Positions 52,327 to 62,303 are shown, counted from the stretch's first letter. The stretch is DNA of 64,000 bases from Actinomadura sp. 6K520 (GCF_004349245.1 NZ_SMLC01000012.1:1-64000), one strand, 5' to 3'. The notes: generated by a model not told the origin, from the letters alone. Translations and numbers: made by a program.

Positions 52327-53567
52327 CGGCGCTCCTCCCCGGGGGCGGCCGCCCTCACCCGGTCGGCGCGCGGTTCCCCCGGCGGGACGGCGGGCAGCGA
52401 CGCCGTGACCTCGAACCGGCCGCCGTCGCGGGTCCAGGCGAGGTCGCCGCCCGCGGAGACCAGCCGTTCGGCGAGGGAGCGCAGACCGGTGCCGGACGCG
52501 CCGCCGCCGGTGGCGTCGAGGACGCCGTCGTTGCTCACCCGGAGGCGCGCGACGCCGTCGGTGACGCGGTAGTCGATCGACGCGTGGCGTGCCCGGCTGT
52601 GCCGGAGGAGATTGGTGGTGGCCTCCCTCATCACCAGTCCCAGCAGATGGCGGGCGGCCTCGGTGATGGCGGCGGTGACGGCGGCCGGGTCCGCGGTCGT
52701 GCGGGCGTCGATGCCCGCCGAGGCCAGGATGCGCGTGGCGTTGGCGATCTCCTCGTCCAGGCTGGTGCGGCGGTAGCCCCGCACCACGGCGCGCGTGTCG
52801 CGGAGTGCGTCCGTGGCCAGCCGCTGCACCTCCCTCATCTCGGCCGTGGCGCGTTCCGGGTCGGCTTCCGCGAGCCGGGCGGCCAGCTCGCTTTTCAGGG
52901 CGATGACCTGCAGGTGGTGGCCCTGGATGTCGTGCAGGTCGGCGGCGAAGCGCAGCCGCTCGTCCTTGACGGCCAGCTCCGCCGACAGCCGCCGCGCCTC
53001 GTCCAGCCGTCCGGTGATGTCCCAGGCCCACAGGGGGCCGAGCATCGCCCAGACGATGAAGGCCGTGATCCCGGGCGGGAACAGCGCCGCGTACACCAAC
53101 CGGCCGTCCCCGGCCGCCAGGCTGACGGCGCCGCCCGGCAGCGCCGCGAGGAGCAGCGCGCCGACGACCAGCCACCGCCGGGGCCGCCCGGCGAGATAGG
53201 TCGCCGCGACCGCCGTCATGATGGCGGGCGCGATGGGCCACAGCCCGTAGTCGCGCAGCGCGAGCGGGCCGGCGGCGAGCACGAGCGCGGCCAGTGCCCC
53301 GGCGGCCGGCCAGCCCGCCGGCGGGCGGGGACGGGACGGGTGCCCGCCGGCCGACAGGCGCCGGTTGAGGAGCGCCACGATCGCGGCCACCTCGACGACC
53401 AGCGCGGCGGCGCCGAGGACCCGCGGCCGGATCGGCACGTCGCCGTCCAGGATCCACTCGCCGGTGAACAGGATCAGGAGGGCCACGTTGGTCCCCGGGA
53501 CCGCCCACCAGGTGTAGCGGCGGAAACCCGCGAGGCCCGTCCCGCCCTCTCTCGCCTGGTCACGCAC
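52323..53567 (-). CDS. DesK-type sensor histidine kinase (HisKA_3)
   Basis: GTG 53567 gives 414 residues. Five or six membrane helices lie between ~20 and ~180 (WWAVPGTNVALLILFTGEWI, VLGAAALVVEVAAIVALL, VVGALLLAALPGGAVSLAAG). The H box is FAADLHDIQGHHLQVIALKS, and the ATPase lobe has VMREATTNLLRHSRAR and GTGLRSLAERLVSAGG. Membrane-embedded sensors of this form respond to lipid order or membrane-active compounds. The stop is coupled to the regulator gene. Confidence 0.92.
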   Translation of the reverse strand: MRDQAREGGTGLAGFRRYTWWAVPGTNVALLILFTGEWILDGDVPIRPRVLGAAALVVEVAAIVALLNRRLSAGGHPSRPRPPAGWPAAGALAALVLAAGPLALRDYGLWPIAPAIMTAVAATYLAGRPRRWLVVGALLLAALPGGAVSLAAGDGRLVYAALFPPGITAFIVWAMLGPLWAWDITGRLDEARRLSAELAVKDERLRFAADLHDIQGHHLQVIALKSELAARLAEADPERATAEMREVQRLATDALRDTRAVVRGYRRTSLDEEIANATRILASAGIDARTTADPAAVTAAITEAARHLLGLVMREATTNLLRHSRARHASIDYRVTDGVARLRVSNDGVLDATGGGASGTGLRSLAERLVSAGGDLAWTRDGGRFEVTASLPAVPPGEPRADRVRAAAPGEERR

Positions 53568-53734
53568 GCCGCCATTGTTTCAGCAGCGCACCATACGCGT
53601 CGTATGTCGTTTGTGATGAATGCGCATGACAGATGTCATTCGCATCGGTATCGGTCCGTCACTACTGGGGGCCTGCACGTTCTCGCAGGCTGAGGACGTC
53701 GGAAGGACCGACCGCGTAACGAGGAAGGACCGCC

Positions 53735-54193
53735 ATGCGACCTCAACCCGACAGCACGCTCACCCACGGGGCGGGCACCCGCCGGCACGGTGGCTGGGGG
53801 CATTTCGCGCAGCACTACGTGGAGATGCTCCTGGCGATGGCCGCCGGAATGCTGGTCTTCGGCGCGGCCGTCCGGGGCGTCCTGGCGCTCACGGGAGGGG
53901 AGCTGTCCATGGGGCGGCACCCCGAACTGGCGTCCCTGGAGATGGCGTTCGACATGTCGGCCGGGATGCTCATCTGGATGCGCGTCCGCGGCCACGCCTG
54001 GGCCGGCTCCCTGGAGATGTGCGCGGCGATGTTCGCGCCCCTCGCCGTCCTGCTCCCCCTCCTGTGGGTGGACGTCATCACCACCGACTCCCTGATGATG
54101 CTCGAACACGCGCTGATGCTCCCGCTCATGCTCCTGGTCATGCTCCGCCGCCGCGACGAGTTCGCCCACCGGTCCCCGAAGGGTTCGCGATGA
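53735..54193 (+). CDS. Small multi-helix membrane protein
   Basis: This 152-residue protein has four hydrophobic segments rich in Met and Leu (VEMLLAMAAGMLVFGAAVRG, LASLEMAFDMSAGMLIWMRV, GSLEMCAAMFAPLAVLLPLL, LMMLEHALMLPLMLLVML) separated by short His/Arg loops. Met and His abundance might hint at metal handling, but no family is recognised. It is coupled (ATGA) to the next membrane protein gene and divergent from the DesK-type kinase. Confidence 0.7.
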   Translation: MRPQPDSTLTHGAGTRRHGGWGHFAQHYVEMLLAMAAGMLVFGAAVRGVLALTGGELSMGRHPELASLEMAFDMSAGMLIWMRVRGHAWAGSLEMCAAMFAPLAVLLPLLWVDVITTDSLMMLEHALMLPLMLLVMLRRRDEFAHRSPKGSR

Positions 54194-54765
54194 CCGAAGT
54201 AGCGCAGGAGCACCGGGGAACGCTCTGGAAGGCGGCGCGCCGCTGGCCGACGGCGGTGGCGCTGGCCGCCGCGGCGCTCATCTGGGGCGGCGGCCTCGGC
54301 GACGTGGCCGGCGCGGTGTCCGGGCTCGGGCCCGTGATACTCCTGCTGGCCCTGGAGTACCTGATCCTCAACCAGATCGGCCGGCGCGCGGCGTCGTGGC
54401 CCGTGATCGGCGGCATCGTCGCGGCCGTCTTCGTGATCGAGCTGCTGGACGTCGTCGACCTGACCACCGTCGTCGTCGCCGTCGCGCTCGTCCTGCTGGT
54501 GTGGGGCGCCGTCAGGGGGACGCCGAACGGACGGCGCGCTTTCGGGGTCCAGGCCGCGGGAATGCTCGGTTTCGCGGCGCTAGCACTGGTGGGCATGGCG
54601 GTGGACCCCGACCTGGGCCGCTACCTGGTGGCGGCGGGCTGGCTCCTCCACGGGATCTGGGACTTCGTGCACCTGAAGCTCGGCAGGGTGGTGTCCCGCA
54701 CCTACGCCGAAGCCTGCGGCGTCATAGATGTGGCCGTCGCCGCCATGCTCCTCTTCCTCCTGTGA
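54190..54765 (+). CDS. Hypothetical membrane protein, about six helices
   Basis: ATG 54190 gives 191 residues with about six hydrophobic helices and very short loops. The last part, LVAAGWLLHGIWDFVHLKLG, with conserved-looking His and Asp residues, resembles DUF-type membrane proteins annotated near actinomycete two-component systems. No function is known. It is translated with the preceding membrane protein and may be a target or partner of the divergent two-component system. Confidence 0.7.
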   Translation: MTEVAQEHRGTLWKAARRWPTAVALAAAALIWGGGLGDVAGAVSGLGPVILLLALEYLILNQIGRRAASWPVIGGIVAAVFVIELLDVVDLTTVVVAVALVLLVWGAVRGTPNGRRAFGVQAAGMLGFAALALVGMAVDPDLGRYLVAAGWLLHGIWDFVHLKLGRVVSRTYAEACGVIDVAVAAMLLFLL

Positions 54766-54836
54766 GCCCGCCGGGCCGCACACGGAGCGGAGCACCGTGG
54801 CGACCCGGTTCACCGGCGACGGTTCATTCGAGAGCG

Positions 54837-55859
54837 CTAGCGCCAGCCCAGTTCGGGGGCCACGTGGGTCAGGATGCTCTCCAGGACGTGCGCGTTGTAG
54901 TCCACCCCCAGCTGGTTGGGGACGGTGAGCAGCAGCGTGTCCGCCGCCTGGATGGCCTCGTCCTCGGCGAGCTGCTTGACCAGCACGTCCGGTTCGGCCG
55001 CGTACGAGCGACCGAAGATCGCCCTGGTCTTCGCGTCGATCATGCCGATGTGGTCGCCGTCGTCGCCGTTCCGGCCGAAGTAGACGCGGTCCAGGTCGCT
55101 GGTCAACGCGAAGATGCTGCGGCTGACCGACACGCGCGGCTCGCGCTCGTGCCCGGCCTCCCGCCACGCCCGCCGGTACGCCTCGATCTGCTTGCGCTGC
55201 TGGACGTGCAGCGGCTCGCCGGTCTCGTCGTCCTTGAGCGTGGAGCTCTGCAGGTTCATCCCCAGCGTGGCCGCCCACACGCCGGTCGCGTTGGAACCCG
55301 AGCCCCACCAGATGCGGTCGCGCAGCCCCGCGGAATGCGGCTCGACGCGCAGCAGCCCGGGCGGATTGGGGAACATCGGCCGCGGGTTGGGCTTGGCGAA
55401 GCCCTTGCCCTGCAGCACCGTGAGCAGCACCTCGGTGTGCCTGCGCGCCATGTCGGCGTCGGTCTCGCCCTCGGCCGGCTCGTACCCGAAGTACCGCCAC
55501 CCGTCGATGACCTGCTCCGGTGACCCCCGGCTGATGCCGAGCTGCAGCCGCCCACCGGAGATCAGGTCGGCGGCCCCCGCGTCCTCGGCGAAGTACATCG
55601 GGTTCTCGTACCGCATGTCGATCACACCGGTGCCGATCTCGATGCGCGAGGTCTTCGCGCCGATCGCGGACAGCAGCGCGAACGGCGACGCGAGCTGCCT
55701 GGCGAAGTGGTGCACCCGGAAGTAGGCGCCGTCGGCCCCGAGCTCCTCCGCGGCCACGGCGAGGTCGATCGACTGCAGCAGCGCGTCCGCCGCCGACCGC
55801 GTCCGCGACCCCGCGCCGTCACTCCAGTGCCCGAACGACAGAAACCCGATCCTCTTCAC
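54837..55859 (-). CDS. LLM-class flavin-dependent oxidoreductase
   Basis: GTG 55859 gives 340 residues with the bacterial luciferase-like TIM barrel: RIGFLSFGHWSDGAG, AEELGADGAYFRVHHFARQL, IEIGTGVIDMRYENP, SGGRLQLGISRGSPEQVIDG. Length and the RGSPEQ loop match the common LLM group that uses FMN supplied by a separate reductase, or F420. The substrate is unknown. It lies alone between the membrane genes and the ABC exporter. Confidence 0.88.
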   Translation of the reverse strand: MKRIGFLSFGHWSDGAGSRTRSAADALLQSIDLAVAAEELGADGAYFRVHHFARQLASPFALLSAIGAKTSRIEIGTGVIDMRYENPMYFAEDAGAADLISGGRLQLGISRGSPEQVIDGWRYFGYEPAEGETDADMARRHTEVLLTVLQGKGFAKPNPRPMFPNPPGLLRVEPHSAGLRDRIWWGSGSNATGVWAATLGMNLQSSTLKDDETGEPLHVQQRKQIEAYRRAWREAGHEREPRVSVSRSIFALTSDLDRVYFGRNGDDGDHIGMIDAKTRAIFGRSYAAEPDVLVKQLAEDEAIQAADTLLLTVPNQLGVDYNAHVLESILTHVAPELGWR

Positions 55860-55947
55860 ACCCGTGCCAACCACCCCTGCACCCGCGACATTCCAGCGCC
55901 CACTCGGTCCGACCACCCTCCGAGCACCGACCGCCTCGGCTCCGGTG

Positions 55948-57600
55948 TCAGGCCCCGGTGTTGAGGTCGCGGCGGGCGAAGGTTCGCAGGGCCAGGGCGG
56001 TCAGGGCGGCGGCCAGGAGGGTCAGGACGCCGACGGCGGTGGTGGCGATCTCCTCGCCCGGATAGTCGCCGACGTGCGCGAACGGGGAGACGCGGACCGC
56101 GCCGTCCGGGAGGTCGAGGACGGGGGCGAAGAGCCCGGCGACGACGCCGTAGCCGAGGACGGCCCACAGGATCGGCAGCAGGCGCGGCAGCGCCCCGTAC
56201 AGCAGGCCGGCGGCGGCGAGGAGCAGCCACACGGCCGGGGTGTGGGCGACGTGGCCGAGCGCGGTCTTCCACAGCAGTGCGGCGTCGCCGGTGCCGATGG
56301 CCGCGGCGGCTCCGGTGCTCAGCCCCGCGACGAGCAGCAGCCACGGGACGCCGAGCGCGGTGACGGCGAGGTTGCCGCCGAGCCAGCCGGTGCGGCTGAC
56401 GGACGTGGCCAGGACGGGTTCGGTGCGCCCGGCGGTCTCCTCGGCCCGGACCGACTGCACGGCCAGCAGGGCGAACACGGTGACCGTGAACGCCATCGTC
56501 AGGCCCATGACACCGAGGTAACCCGCGATCAGGTTCTCGCCCCCGCCCATGACGGCGACCAGCTCCTCCGGGGCGTCGTCCAGCCCCTCGGCCAGGGGCT
56601 GGGCGAACGCACCGTAGGCCAGGCCGGCGACCAGCAGCGCGCTGCTCCAGCCGATGATGCCGGCGCGCTGGAGGCGGAAGGCCAGGGCGGGCGCGTCGCG
56701 GAGCCACGCGGCGGCGCGGGGCGGGCCGGGTAGCGGCGGGACGAGTCCCGCGTCGAGGTCGCGGCGTCCGGACAGGCGGTATCCGGCGGCGGCGGTCCCG
56801 GCGGCGCAGGCCAGCGAGAGGGCGAGCGGCCACCACCGGTCGAGCGCGTAGGGGCCGGTCTGCTGCGACCAGCCGAGCGGGGACAGCCACGACAGCCAGG
56901 ACGCCCAGCCGTCCTGGGCGGCCGCCATGTCGCCGAGGCCACGCAGGACGAACGCGGCCCCGAGGATCGCGCCGGTGAGCCCGGACGCGGCGCGCGGGTA
57001 GGCGAAGACCTGCACGGCGATCGAGGCGATGCCGCCGAACACCAGCCCGACGGCCCCGGCGGACGCGCCGAACAGGACCGACCCGGCGGTGGCGTGCCCG
57101 GCGGCGAGCAGGACCGCGGTGACCAGGGCGGCGATGGTCACGCTCATCAGCGCGGTGAGCAGCAGCGCGGCGGTGAGCTGGGCGGACCGTCCGACGACGT
57201 TCGCGCGGACCAGTTCGGCCCGTCCCGAGCGTTCCTCGGCGCGGGTGTGCCGGGTGACGGTCAGCAGCGCCATCAGCGCCGCGCCGAGCATGATGTACAG
57301 GCCGTACTGCCCCGACAGGAACCGTTCAACGGTGATGGCGTCGTAGCCGTAACCGGGGCCGCCGAAGATCGCCCCGGCGGGGCTGGTGGAGAACCCGCTG
57401 ACCGCCTCCAGGTCCTCGGTCGTGGTGTAGACCGCGCCCAGCGCGGCACTGAAGTAGCCCATGAACAGGGCGATGCCGAGGGTCCAGGCGGGGAACCGGA
57501 TGCGGTCGCGGCGAAGCATGAACCGCAGCAGCGTGCCCGTGCCCGTCAGCGGTCCCACCGACGCGGCGGGAGCGGCCGCGGGGAGTGTCGTCGCGGTCAT
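55948..57600 (-). CDS. ABC-2 type exporter permease, fused double half
   Basis: ATG 57600 overlaps the ATPase stop and gives 550 residues with about twelve membrane helices in two similar halves. Conserved pieces recur in both halves: [20 protein letters not shown] in the first and [20 protein letters not shown] in the second, showing an internal duplication. This family (polyketide antibiotic-type exporter permease) pairs with the neighbouring ATPase. Its substrate is probably an antibiotic or lipid-like compound, judged from the family. Confidence 0.9.
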   Translation of the reverse strand: MTATTLPAAAPAASVGPLTGTGTLLRFMLRRDRIRFPAWTLGIALFMGYFSAALGAVYTTTEDLEAVSGFSTSPAGAIFGGPGYGYDAITVERFLSGQYGLYIMLGAALMALLTVTRHTRAEERSGRAELVRANVVGRSAQLTAALLLTALMSVTIAALVTAVLLAAGHATAGSVLFGASAGAVGLVFGGIASIAVQVFAYPRAASGLTGAILGAAFVLRGLGDMAAAQDGWASWLSWLSPLGWSQQTGPYALDRWWPLALSLACAAGTAAAGYRLSGRRDLDAGLVPPLPGPPRAAAWLRDAPALAFRLQRAGIIGWSSALLVAGLAYGAFAQPLAEGLDDAPEELVAVMGGGENLIAGYLGVMGLTMAFTVTVFALLAVQSVRAEETAGRTEPVLATSVSRTGWLGGNLAVTALGVPWLLLVAGLSTGAAAAIGTGDAALLWKTALGHVAHTPAVWLLLAAAGLLYGALPRLLPILWAVLGYGVVAGLFAPVLDLPDGAVRVSPFAHVGDYPGEEIATTAVGVLTLLAAALTALALRTFARRDLNTGA

Positions 57601-58517
57601 GACGCGCTCCGGGCGGTGACGCCGTCACCGGCGAGCTCGTCGCCGTAGTGGCGCAGCAGCAGTTGCTCCAGGGTCGGCGGATGCGCGGTGAGGGCGTGGA
57701 CGTCCAGCTCACCGAGGCGGCGGACGACGGCCGCCATGTTGTCGCCGTCGACGTCGAAGCGGATCCGCCCGTTCTCGGTGCGCAGGTCGTGGACGCCGGG
57801 CAGGCCCGCGAGGTCGCGGGCGTCCCGGTCGGTGGTCGCGGTGACGGTGGTGCGGGTGAGGTGCCGCAGCTCGGTCAGCGTGCCTGTCTCCACGATCCGG
57901 CCGCCCCGGATGATCGAGACGCGGTCGGCGAGCGCCTCGACCTGGGCGAGGATGTGGCTGGACAGCAGGACCGTCCGCCCGGCGTCGCGGGCCTCGCGGA
58001 TGCACTCCTGGAAGACGGCCTCCATGAGCGGGTCGAGGCCGGCGGTCGGCTCGTCGAGCAGCAGCAGGTCGGCGTCGCAGGCCAGCGCGGACACCAGCGC
58101 CACCTTCTGCCGGTTGCCCTTGGAGTAGGTGCGGCCCTTCTTGGTGGGGTCGAGGTCGAACCGCTCGCAGAGCTCGTCCCGGCGGGGCGCGTCGGTGCCG
58201 CCGCGCAGCCGGGCGAACAGGTCGATCGCCTCGCCGCCGGTGAGGTTCGGCCACAGCTCCACGTCGCCCGGGACGTAGGCCAGCCGGCGGTGCAGGCCGA
58301 CCGCGTCGTCCCAGGGGTCGCCGCCCAGCAGCCGGACCCGTCCCGCGTCGGCGCGGAGCACGCCGAGCAGGATCCGGATCGTGGTCGACTTCCCGGCGCC
58401 GTTCGGCCCGAGGAATCCGTGCACATGGCCGGTCTGCACGGACAGGTCGAGCCCGTCCAGCGCCTTCACTTTCCCGAAGGACTTGTGCAGGTCGTGGATA
58501 TCGATGGCAGGGGTCAT
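57597..58517 (-). CDS. ABC exporter ATPase
   Basis: This 306-residue ATPase has Walker [19 protein letters not shown], the signature [15 protein letters not shown] (divergent from LSGGQ, as is common in this drug-exporter group), Walker [16 protein letters not shown] and switch SSHI. A C-terminal regulatory part follows. It sits downstream of tetR and is coupled to the permease gene. Confidence 0.93.
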   Translation of the reverse strand: MTPAIDIHDLHKSFGKVKALDGLDLSVQTGHVHGFLGPNGAGKSTTIRILLGVLRADAGRVRLLGGDPWDDAVGLHRRLAYVPGDVELWPNLTGGEAIDLFARLRGGTDAPRRDELCERFDLDPTKKGRTYSKGNRQKVALVSALACDADLLLLDEPTAGLDPLMEAVFQECIREARDAGRTVLLSSHILAQVEALADRVSIIRGGRIVETGTLTELRHLTRTTVTATTDRDARDLAGLPGVHDLRTENGRIRFDVDGDNMAAVVRRLGELDVHALTAHPPTLEQLLLRHYGDELAGDGVTARSAS

Positions 58518-58554
58518 TGTTCAGCCCTCGCTGAAAAGCATGATGAAAAGTGCG

Positions 58555-58570
58555 GCCGAGCGCGCTCGGC
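58555..58570. promoter_or_regulatory. 16-bp perfect palindrome between tetR and the ABC genes
   Basis: GCCGAGCGCGCTCGGC is self-complementary without a loop. It lies in the 77-base gap between tetR and the ATPase gene and could be a second operator or, as RNA, a small hairpin that lowers read-through. Confidence 0.45.
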
Positions 58571-58594
58571 GGGGTGGTGAAATGGCGTGATGCG

Positions 58595-59272
58595 TCAGTC
58601 CTGGGCCCCGTCGCGGGGCGGGTCCGGGACGTACAGGAGGTACTCCTCCAGGAGCGACCGGTCGGTGTAGAGCCCCTCGGTGAACACTTCGAGCACGGGA
58701 ACCGTCACCTCCTCGATGTAGGCGCGCAGTGCCTTGCCGAAGGACGCCGGGTCGGCGTGCTCGGGGTGCATCGTGAGCCACATCAGGATGGAGCCCATCG
58801 ACTGGTACGCCATCACCCGCGCGCGGGCGACCGGGTCGCGGCTCGGCCGGATCACCCCGGCCGCCACCCCCGCCTCCAGGTACCGCGCCGCGTCGTCGAC
58901 CATCTGCTCGAACAGCTCGGCCGCCAGGTCACCGCCCTCGCGCATCGATCGCACGACGTACAGGACGACGGGCGCGAACCGCTCGACATCGGCCAGCTGC
59001 GCCAGGAGCCCGGCGGCGGTGCCGCCGGTCGTCGCCGCGCGTTTCTCCGCGACGATGACTTCGCGCACATGCTCGTCGCACGCGCGCCGCAGTCCCTGCT
59101 TCGAGCCGTAGTAGTGCACGACCAGGCCCGGCGACACCGCCGCGTCCTCGGCGATGGCCCGGACCCCGACGGTGAACCCGTCCCGGCCGAACCGCTCGAT
59201 CGCGGCATCCCGGATACGGGCGGCGGTTCCCAGGTCGCCGCCATCCGCCGAAGCCGCGCTCCACATGCTCAC
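58595..59272 (-). CDS. TetR family regulator of the ABC exporter
   Basis: This 225-residue repressor has the TetR HTH near the start: RIRDAAIERFGRDGFTVGVR then AIAEDAAVSPGLVVHYYGSK. The ligand domain is helical (ELFEQMVDDAARYLEAGVAA). It lies upstream of the ATPase and permease on the same strand, a standard autoregulated exporter layout, with a TetR-like dyad immediately upstream of its own start. Confidence 0.91.
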   Translation of the reverse strand: MSMWSAASADGGDLGTAARIRDAAIERFGRDGFTVGVRAIAEDAAVSPGLVVHYYGSKQGLRRACDEHVREVIVAEKRAATTGGTAAGLLAQLADVERFAPVVLYVVRSMREGGDLAAELFEQMVDDAARYLEAGVAAGVIRPSRDPVARARVMAYQSMGSILMWLTMHPEHADPASFGKALRAYIEEVTVPVLEVFTEGLYTDRSLLEEYLLYVPDPPRDGAQD

Positions 59273-59282
59273 GGAAACAGAT

Positions 59283-59298
59283 TAAACACTCGTTCAAT
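59283..59298. promoter_or_regulatory. TetR operator
   Basis: TTAAAC-ACTC-GTTCAA is a dyad with one mismatch, in AT-rich DNA 10 bases before the tetR start. Confidence 0.6.
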
Positions 59299-59397
59299 GA
59301 TCAGCAAGGGGGCTCGTGGATAACATGTTGATAAAACAGGGGGGACACCGTGTGCGGCCGCGCACCGCCACTCGAGACGCCGTGCCGCCGGTGGTTC

Positions 59398-59430
59398 GTG
59401 CCGCCTCCGGCGGGTCGCCGGAGGCGGCAC
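59398..59430. terminator. Terminator after the RidA-like gene
   Basis: GTGCCGCCTCCGGCG at 59398-59412 pairs perfectly with CGCCGGAGGCGGCAC at 59416-59430 around a three-base loop, 9 bases after the RidA stop on the minus strand. It also insulates tetR. Confidence 0.88.
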
Positions 59431-59439
59431 GGGGTTCCC

Positions 59440-59835
59440 TCACGCGGCGGCGGTGCCCTCCAGTTCGATCAGCAGGTCGGGGAGCGCCAGGCGGGTCACG
59501 CCGAGCATCGTGGTGGGCGGTGCCGCACCGGCGGCGCCCAGCCGCGACGCGAGGACGCCGTAGTGCTGGAAGAGCAGGTCGACGTCGGTCGTGTAGACGT
59601 TGAGCCGGACGAGGTTCCCGAGGGACATGCCGGCCTCGGCGAGCACGGCCTCCAGGTTGTCGAGGCTCAGCGCCACCTGCGCCGCCATGTCACCGGCGTG
59701 CTGGGGCTTGCCCTCGCCGCTCATCGCGGTCTGCCCGGCGCAGTACAGGGTCCGGGTGTGCCCGGAGACGACCTCGCCCTGGTTGTAGCCCATCTCCGCC
59801 GACCACGCCCACGGGTTGACCGCGGTTCGCTCCAT
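59440..59835 (-). CDS. RidA-family protein (YjgF/YER057c)
   Basis: ATG 59835, behind ACGGAG, gives 131 residues; GTG 59841 is also possible. RidA features are VSGHTRTLYCAGQTAMSGEG, MAAQVALSLDNLEAVLAEAG and VRLNVYTTDVD. The usual C-terminal Arg-Ile-Glu position reads LPDLLIELEGTAA, with Glu kept. Members hydrolyse reactive enamines/imines. It diverges from a WYL-type regulator, a pairing common in actinomycetes, so that regulator probably controls it. Confidence 0.88.
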   Translation of the reverse strand: MERTAVNPWAWSAEMGYNQGEVVSGHTRTLYCAGQTAMSGEGKPQHAGDMAAQVALSLDNLEAVLAEAGMSLGNLVRLNVYTTDVDLLFQHYGVLASRLGAAGAAPPTTMLGVTRLALPDLLIELEGTAAA

Positions 59836-59962
59836 TGCCACATCCGCTCCGTTTCGATTGATCGTGTGCGCCGACCGGCCCGGCGGCCGTCGGCTTCGGT
59901 CGCGTGATGAGCCTCCCAACGAATCACGACATCCTCTGTCATGTATTCGGTAGCGTCTTCTC

Positions 59963-60937
59963 ATGCGCGCCGACCGGTTGGTCTCGCTGGTGCTGCTGCT
60001 GCGCCGGCGCGGCCGGCTGTCGGCGGCGACGCTGGCCCGCGAGCTGGAGGTGTCCACCCGCACCGTCCTGCGCGACATCGAGGCGCTGTCCGCCGCGGGC
60101 GTCCCCGTCTACGCCGAACGGGGCCGGCACGGCGGGTTCGCGCTGCTGCCCGGGTTCCGGACCGAGCTCACCGGGCTGAACCACGACGAGGCGCTCGCCC
60201 TGCTGGTCGCCGGGTCGCGGCGCGGCGCGCAGGCGTTCGGGCTCGGCTCGGCGCTCGCGTCGGCCATGCTCAAGGTGGTGGACGCGCTGCCCGAAGGGCA
60301 CCGGGACACCGCCGCGGGCGCCGTCGAGCGACTGCTCATCGACCCCGAGACCGACCTCCTCTCGCGACGGCAGGCCGCCGAGGAGGTACCCGACGCCATC
60401 GTGGCCGAGATCCGGCGCGCGGTGTTCGCCGGGCACCGGCTGCGCATCCACTACGCGGCCGTCGACCAGGCCCCGAAGTGGCGCACGGTGGACCCGATCG
60501 GCCTGGTCACCGTGCGCGACCAGGGCTACCTGCTGGCCACGAGGTCCGGCGCGGACCGCACCTACCGGCTGTCCCGGGTCCGCGCCGCCGAGGAACTCGA
60601 CGAACCCGCCGAGCGGCCGGACCGGGTCGATCTGGAGCGGGCCTGGCAGGAGCGCGGCACCCGGTTCCGGGCCGGCGGCGACCAGGTCACCGTCCTGGTA
60701 CGGCTGGACCCGGCGCGGCGGGAGGAGCTGGTGGGCACCGCGCTGGCCGTCCGCGCCGAGGACACCGACGCGGACGGCCTGCTGCGGATGGAGGTGGCCT
60801 TCCAGGACGCGAGGCACGCCAGATGGGCGCTGTGGCAGCTCGCCGCGGACGCCGAAGCCCTGGAGCCGGAGTGGCTGCGCACCGCGCTGCGCGACCGCGC
60901 CGCCGCGATCGCGGCCCGCTACGGGGCACCGTCGTGA
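59963..60937 (+). CDS. YafY/WYL-domain transcriptional regulator
   Basis: ATG 59963 gives 324 residues. The N-terminal DeoR-like HTH reads SLVLLLRRRGRLSAATLARE and VSTRTVLRDIEALSAAGVPV; the WYL domain follows (~145-220) with HYAAVDQAPKWRTVDPIGLV and TYRLSRVRAAEEL, then a WCX extension. The family senses nucleic acids or small ligands. It is divergent from the ridA-like gene with 127 bases between and converges with the APC permease gene. Confidence 0.9.
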   Translation: MRADRLVSLVLLLRRRGRLSAATLARELEVSTRTVLRDIEALSAAGVPVYAERGRHGGFALLPGFRTELTGLNHDEALALLVAGSRRGAQAFGLGSALASAMLKVVDALPEGHRDTAAGAVERLLIDPETDLLSRRQAAEEVPDAIVAEIRRAVFAGHRLRIHYAAVDQAPKWRTVDPIGLVTVRDQGYLLATRSGADRTYRLSRVRAAEELDEPAERPDRVDLERAWQERGTRFRAGGDQVTVLVRLDPARREELVGTALAVRAEDTDADGLLRMEVAFQDARHARWALWQLAADAEALEPEWLRTALRDRAAAIAARYGAPS

Positions 60938-60943
60938 GCTCCG

Positions 60944-62254
60944 CTACGCGCGCCGCGCCAGGACGACCTTGCGGCCGACCAGGCCGGCGGCGAACATGGC
61001 CGCCGCGCCGAGGACCGAGCCCCAGGGCAGGGTGACGGCCAGGGTAAGGCAGCCCGCGGCGCCGAGCACGTTCAGCGCCCGCGGCCAGCGCCGGTCGCTC
61101 GCCGGCTGGGTGAAGGCGGCCGCGTTGGCGATGGCGTAGTAGACCAGCACGCCGAAGGAGGAGAACCCGATCACCTCGCGCAGGTCGGCCACGGCGACCA
61201 GCGCGCTGACCGCGACGGCGACGGCGATCTCGGCGCGATGGGGAACCCGGTGGCGGGGGTGGACGGCGGCGAGCCGGCCGGGCAGGTCGCGGTTGCGGGC
61301 CATCGCCAGTCCGGTGCGGCCGATGCCGGCGATGAGGGCCAGCAGCGCGCCGAGCGCCGCGAGCGCGGCTCCCACGCGGACCACCGGGGTGAGGAAGCCC
61401 GCGCCGGCGGCCTCGACGGCGGTGGTCAGCGGCGCGGTCGCCCCGGCGAGCCGGACCGGGCCGAGCGCCGCCAGCACGGCCACGCCGACGGCCGTGTAGA
61501 CCGCCACGGTGAGCAACAGCGCGATGGGGACGGCGCGGGGAATCGTGCGCCGGGGGTCGCGCACCTCCTCCCCCAGTGTCGCGATGCGCGCGTAGCCGGC
61601 GAAGGCGAAGAAGAGCAGCCCGGCCGCCTGCAGGACGCCGTGGACGCCCCCGGTGCCCAGCGCGGACCAGCCCCCGAGGCCGTCCGCGCCCGCGCCGTCC
61701 CCGGCGATGATCGCGAGCACCACGGCGGCCAGTGCGGTCAGGCTGGTGGCGACCAGGACGCGGGTGGCGAGCGCGGTCCGGGTCACGCCGCGGTAGTTGA
61801 GCGCGGCCAGGCCCGCCACGGCGGCGATCGCCGCCGCTCGCCGCGCCCACTCCGGGCCGGGGACGGCGTAGGCGGCGAAGGTGAGCGCCATCGCGGCGCA
61901 CGAGGCGGTCTTGCCGACCACGAACCCCCACCCGGCGGCGAACCCCCACCAGGGGCCGAGCCGTTCGCGGCCGTAGACGTAGGTACCGCCCGAGGTCGGA
62001 TAGGCCGCCGCCAACTGCGCCGAGGCCACCGCGTTGCAGTAGGCGACGACCGCCGCCAGCGCCAGCCCGAGCAGCAGGCCCGTACCGGCCGCCGCCGCGG
62101 CGGGGCCGTACACGGTGAACACCCCGGCCCCGATCATCGAGCCCAGGCCGATGACCACCGCGTCCCCGGTGCCCAGCCGGCGCGCGAGGCGGCCGGGAGC
62201 GGCGGGGTCCGGCGGCGGCGTCCCCGGCTCGGGATCCGTACGCCGCGGGGTCAT
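60944..62254 (-). CDS. APC superfamily amino-acid permease
   Basis: This 436-residue protein has about twelve helices and the APC start ALVIGLGSMIGAG-like signature (here VVIGLGSMIGAGVFTVYGPA). Other conserved parts are AYPTSGGTYVYGRERLGPWW and FFAFAGYARIATLGEEVRDP. It imports or exchanges amino acids or polyamines. It diverges from the arsR-arsC fusion with only 73 bases between starts, so it shares control with that gene although it is not an arsenite pump family. Confidence 0.91.
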   Translation of the reverse strand: MTPRRTDPEPGTPPPDPAAPGRLARRLGTGDAVVIGLGSMIGAGVFTVYGPAAAAAGTGLLLGLALAAVVAYCNAVASAQLAAAYPTSGGTYVYGRERLGPWWGFAAGWGFVVGKTASCAAMALTFAAYAVPGPEWARRAAAIAAVAGLAALNYRGVTRTALATRVLVATSLTALAAVVLAIIAGDGAGADGLGGWSALGTGGVHGVLQAAGLLFFAFAGYARIATLGEEVRDPRRTIPRAVPIALLLTVAVYTAVGVAVLAALGPVRLAGATAPLTTAVEAAGAGFLTPVVRVGAALAALGALLALIAGIGRTGLAMARNRDLPGRLAAVHPRHRVPHRAEIAVAVAVSALVAVADLREVIGFSSFGVLVYYAIANAAAFTQPASDRRWPRALNVLGAAGCLTLAVTLPWGSVLGAAAMFAAGLVGRKVVLARRA

Positions 62255-62280
62255 GCGTGTCCTCCGCTCCTCCGAATTAC

Positions 62281-62303
62281 ATCAAGCATGGTTGATCCAT
62301 CAA
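62281..62303. promoter_or_regulatory. ArsR-type operator (three alternating half-sites)
   Basis: ATCAA at 62281, TTGAT at 62292 and ATCAA at 62299 give two overlapping dyads (N6 and N2 spacing) between the divergent APC permease and ArsR-ArsC genes. This resembles known ArsR imperfect dyads with ATCAA half-sites. Confidence 0.65.
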
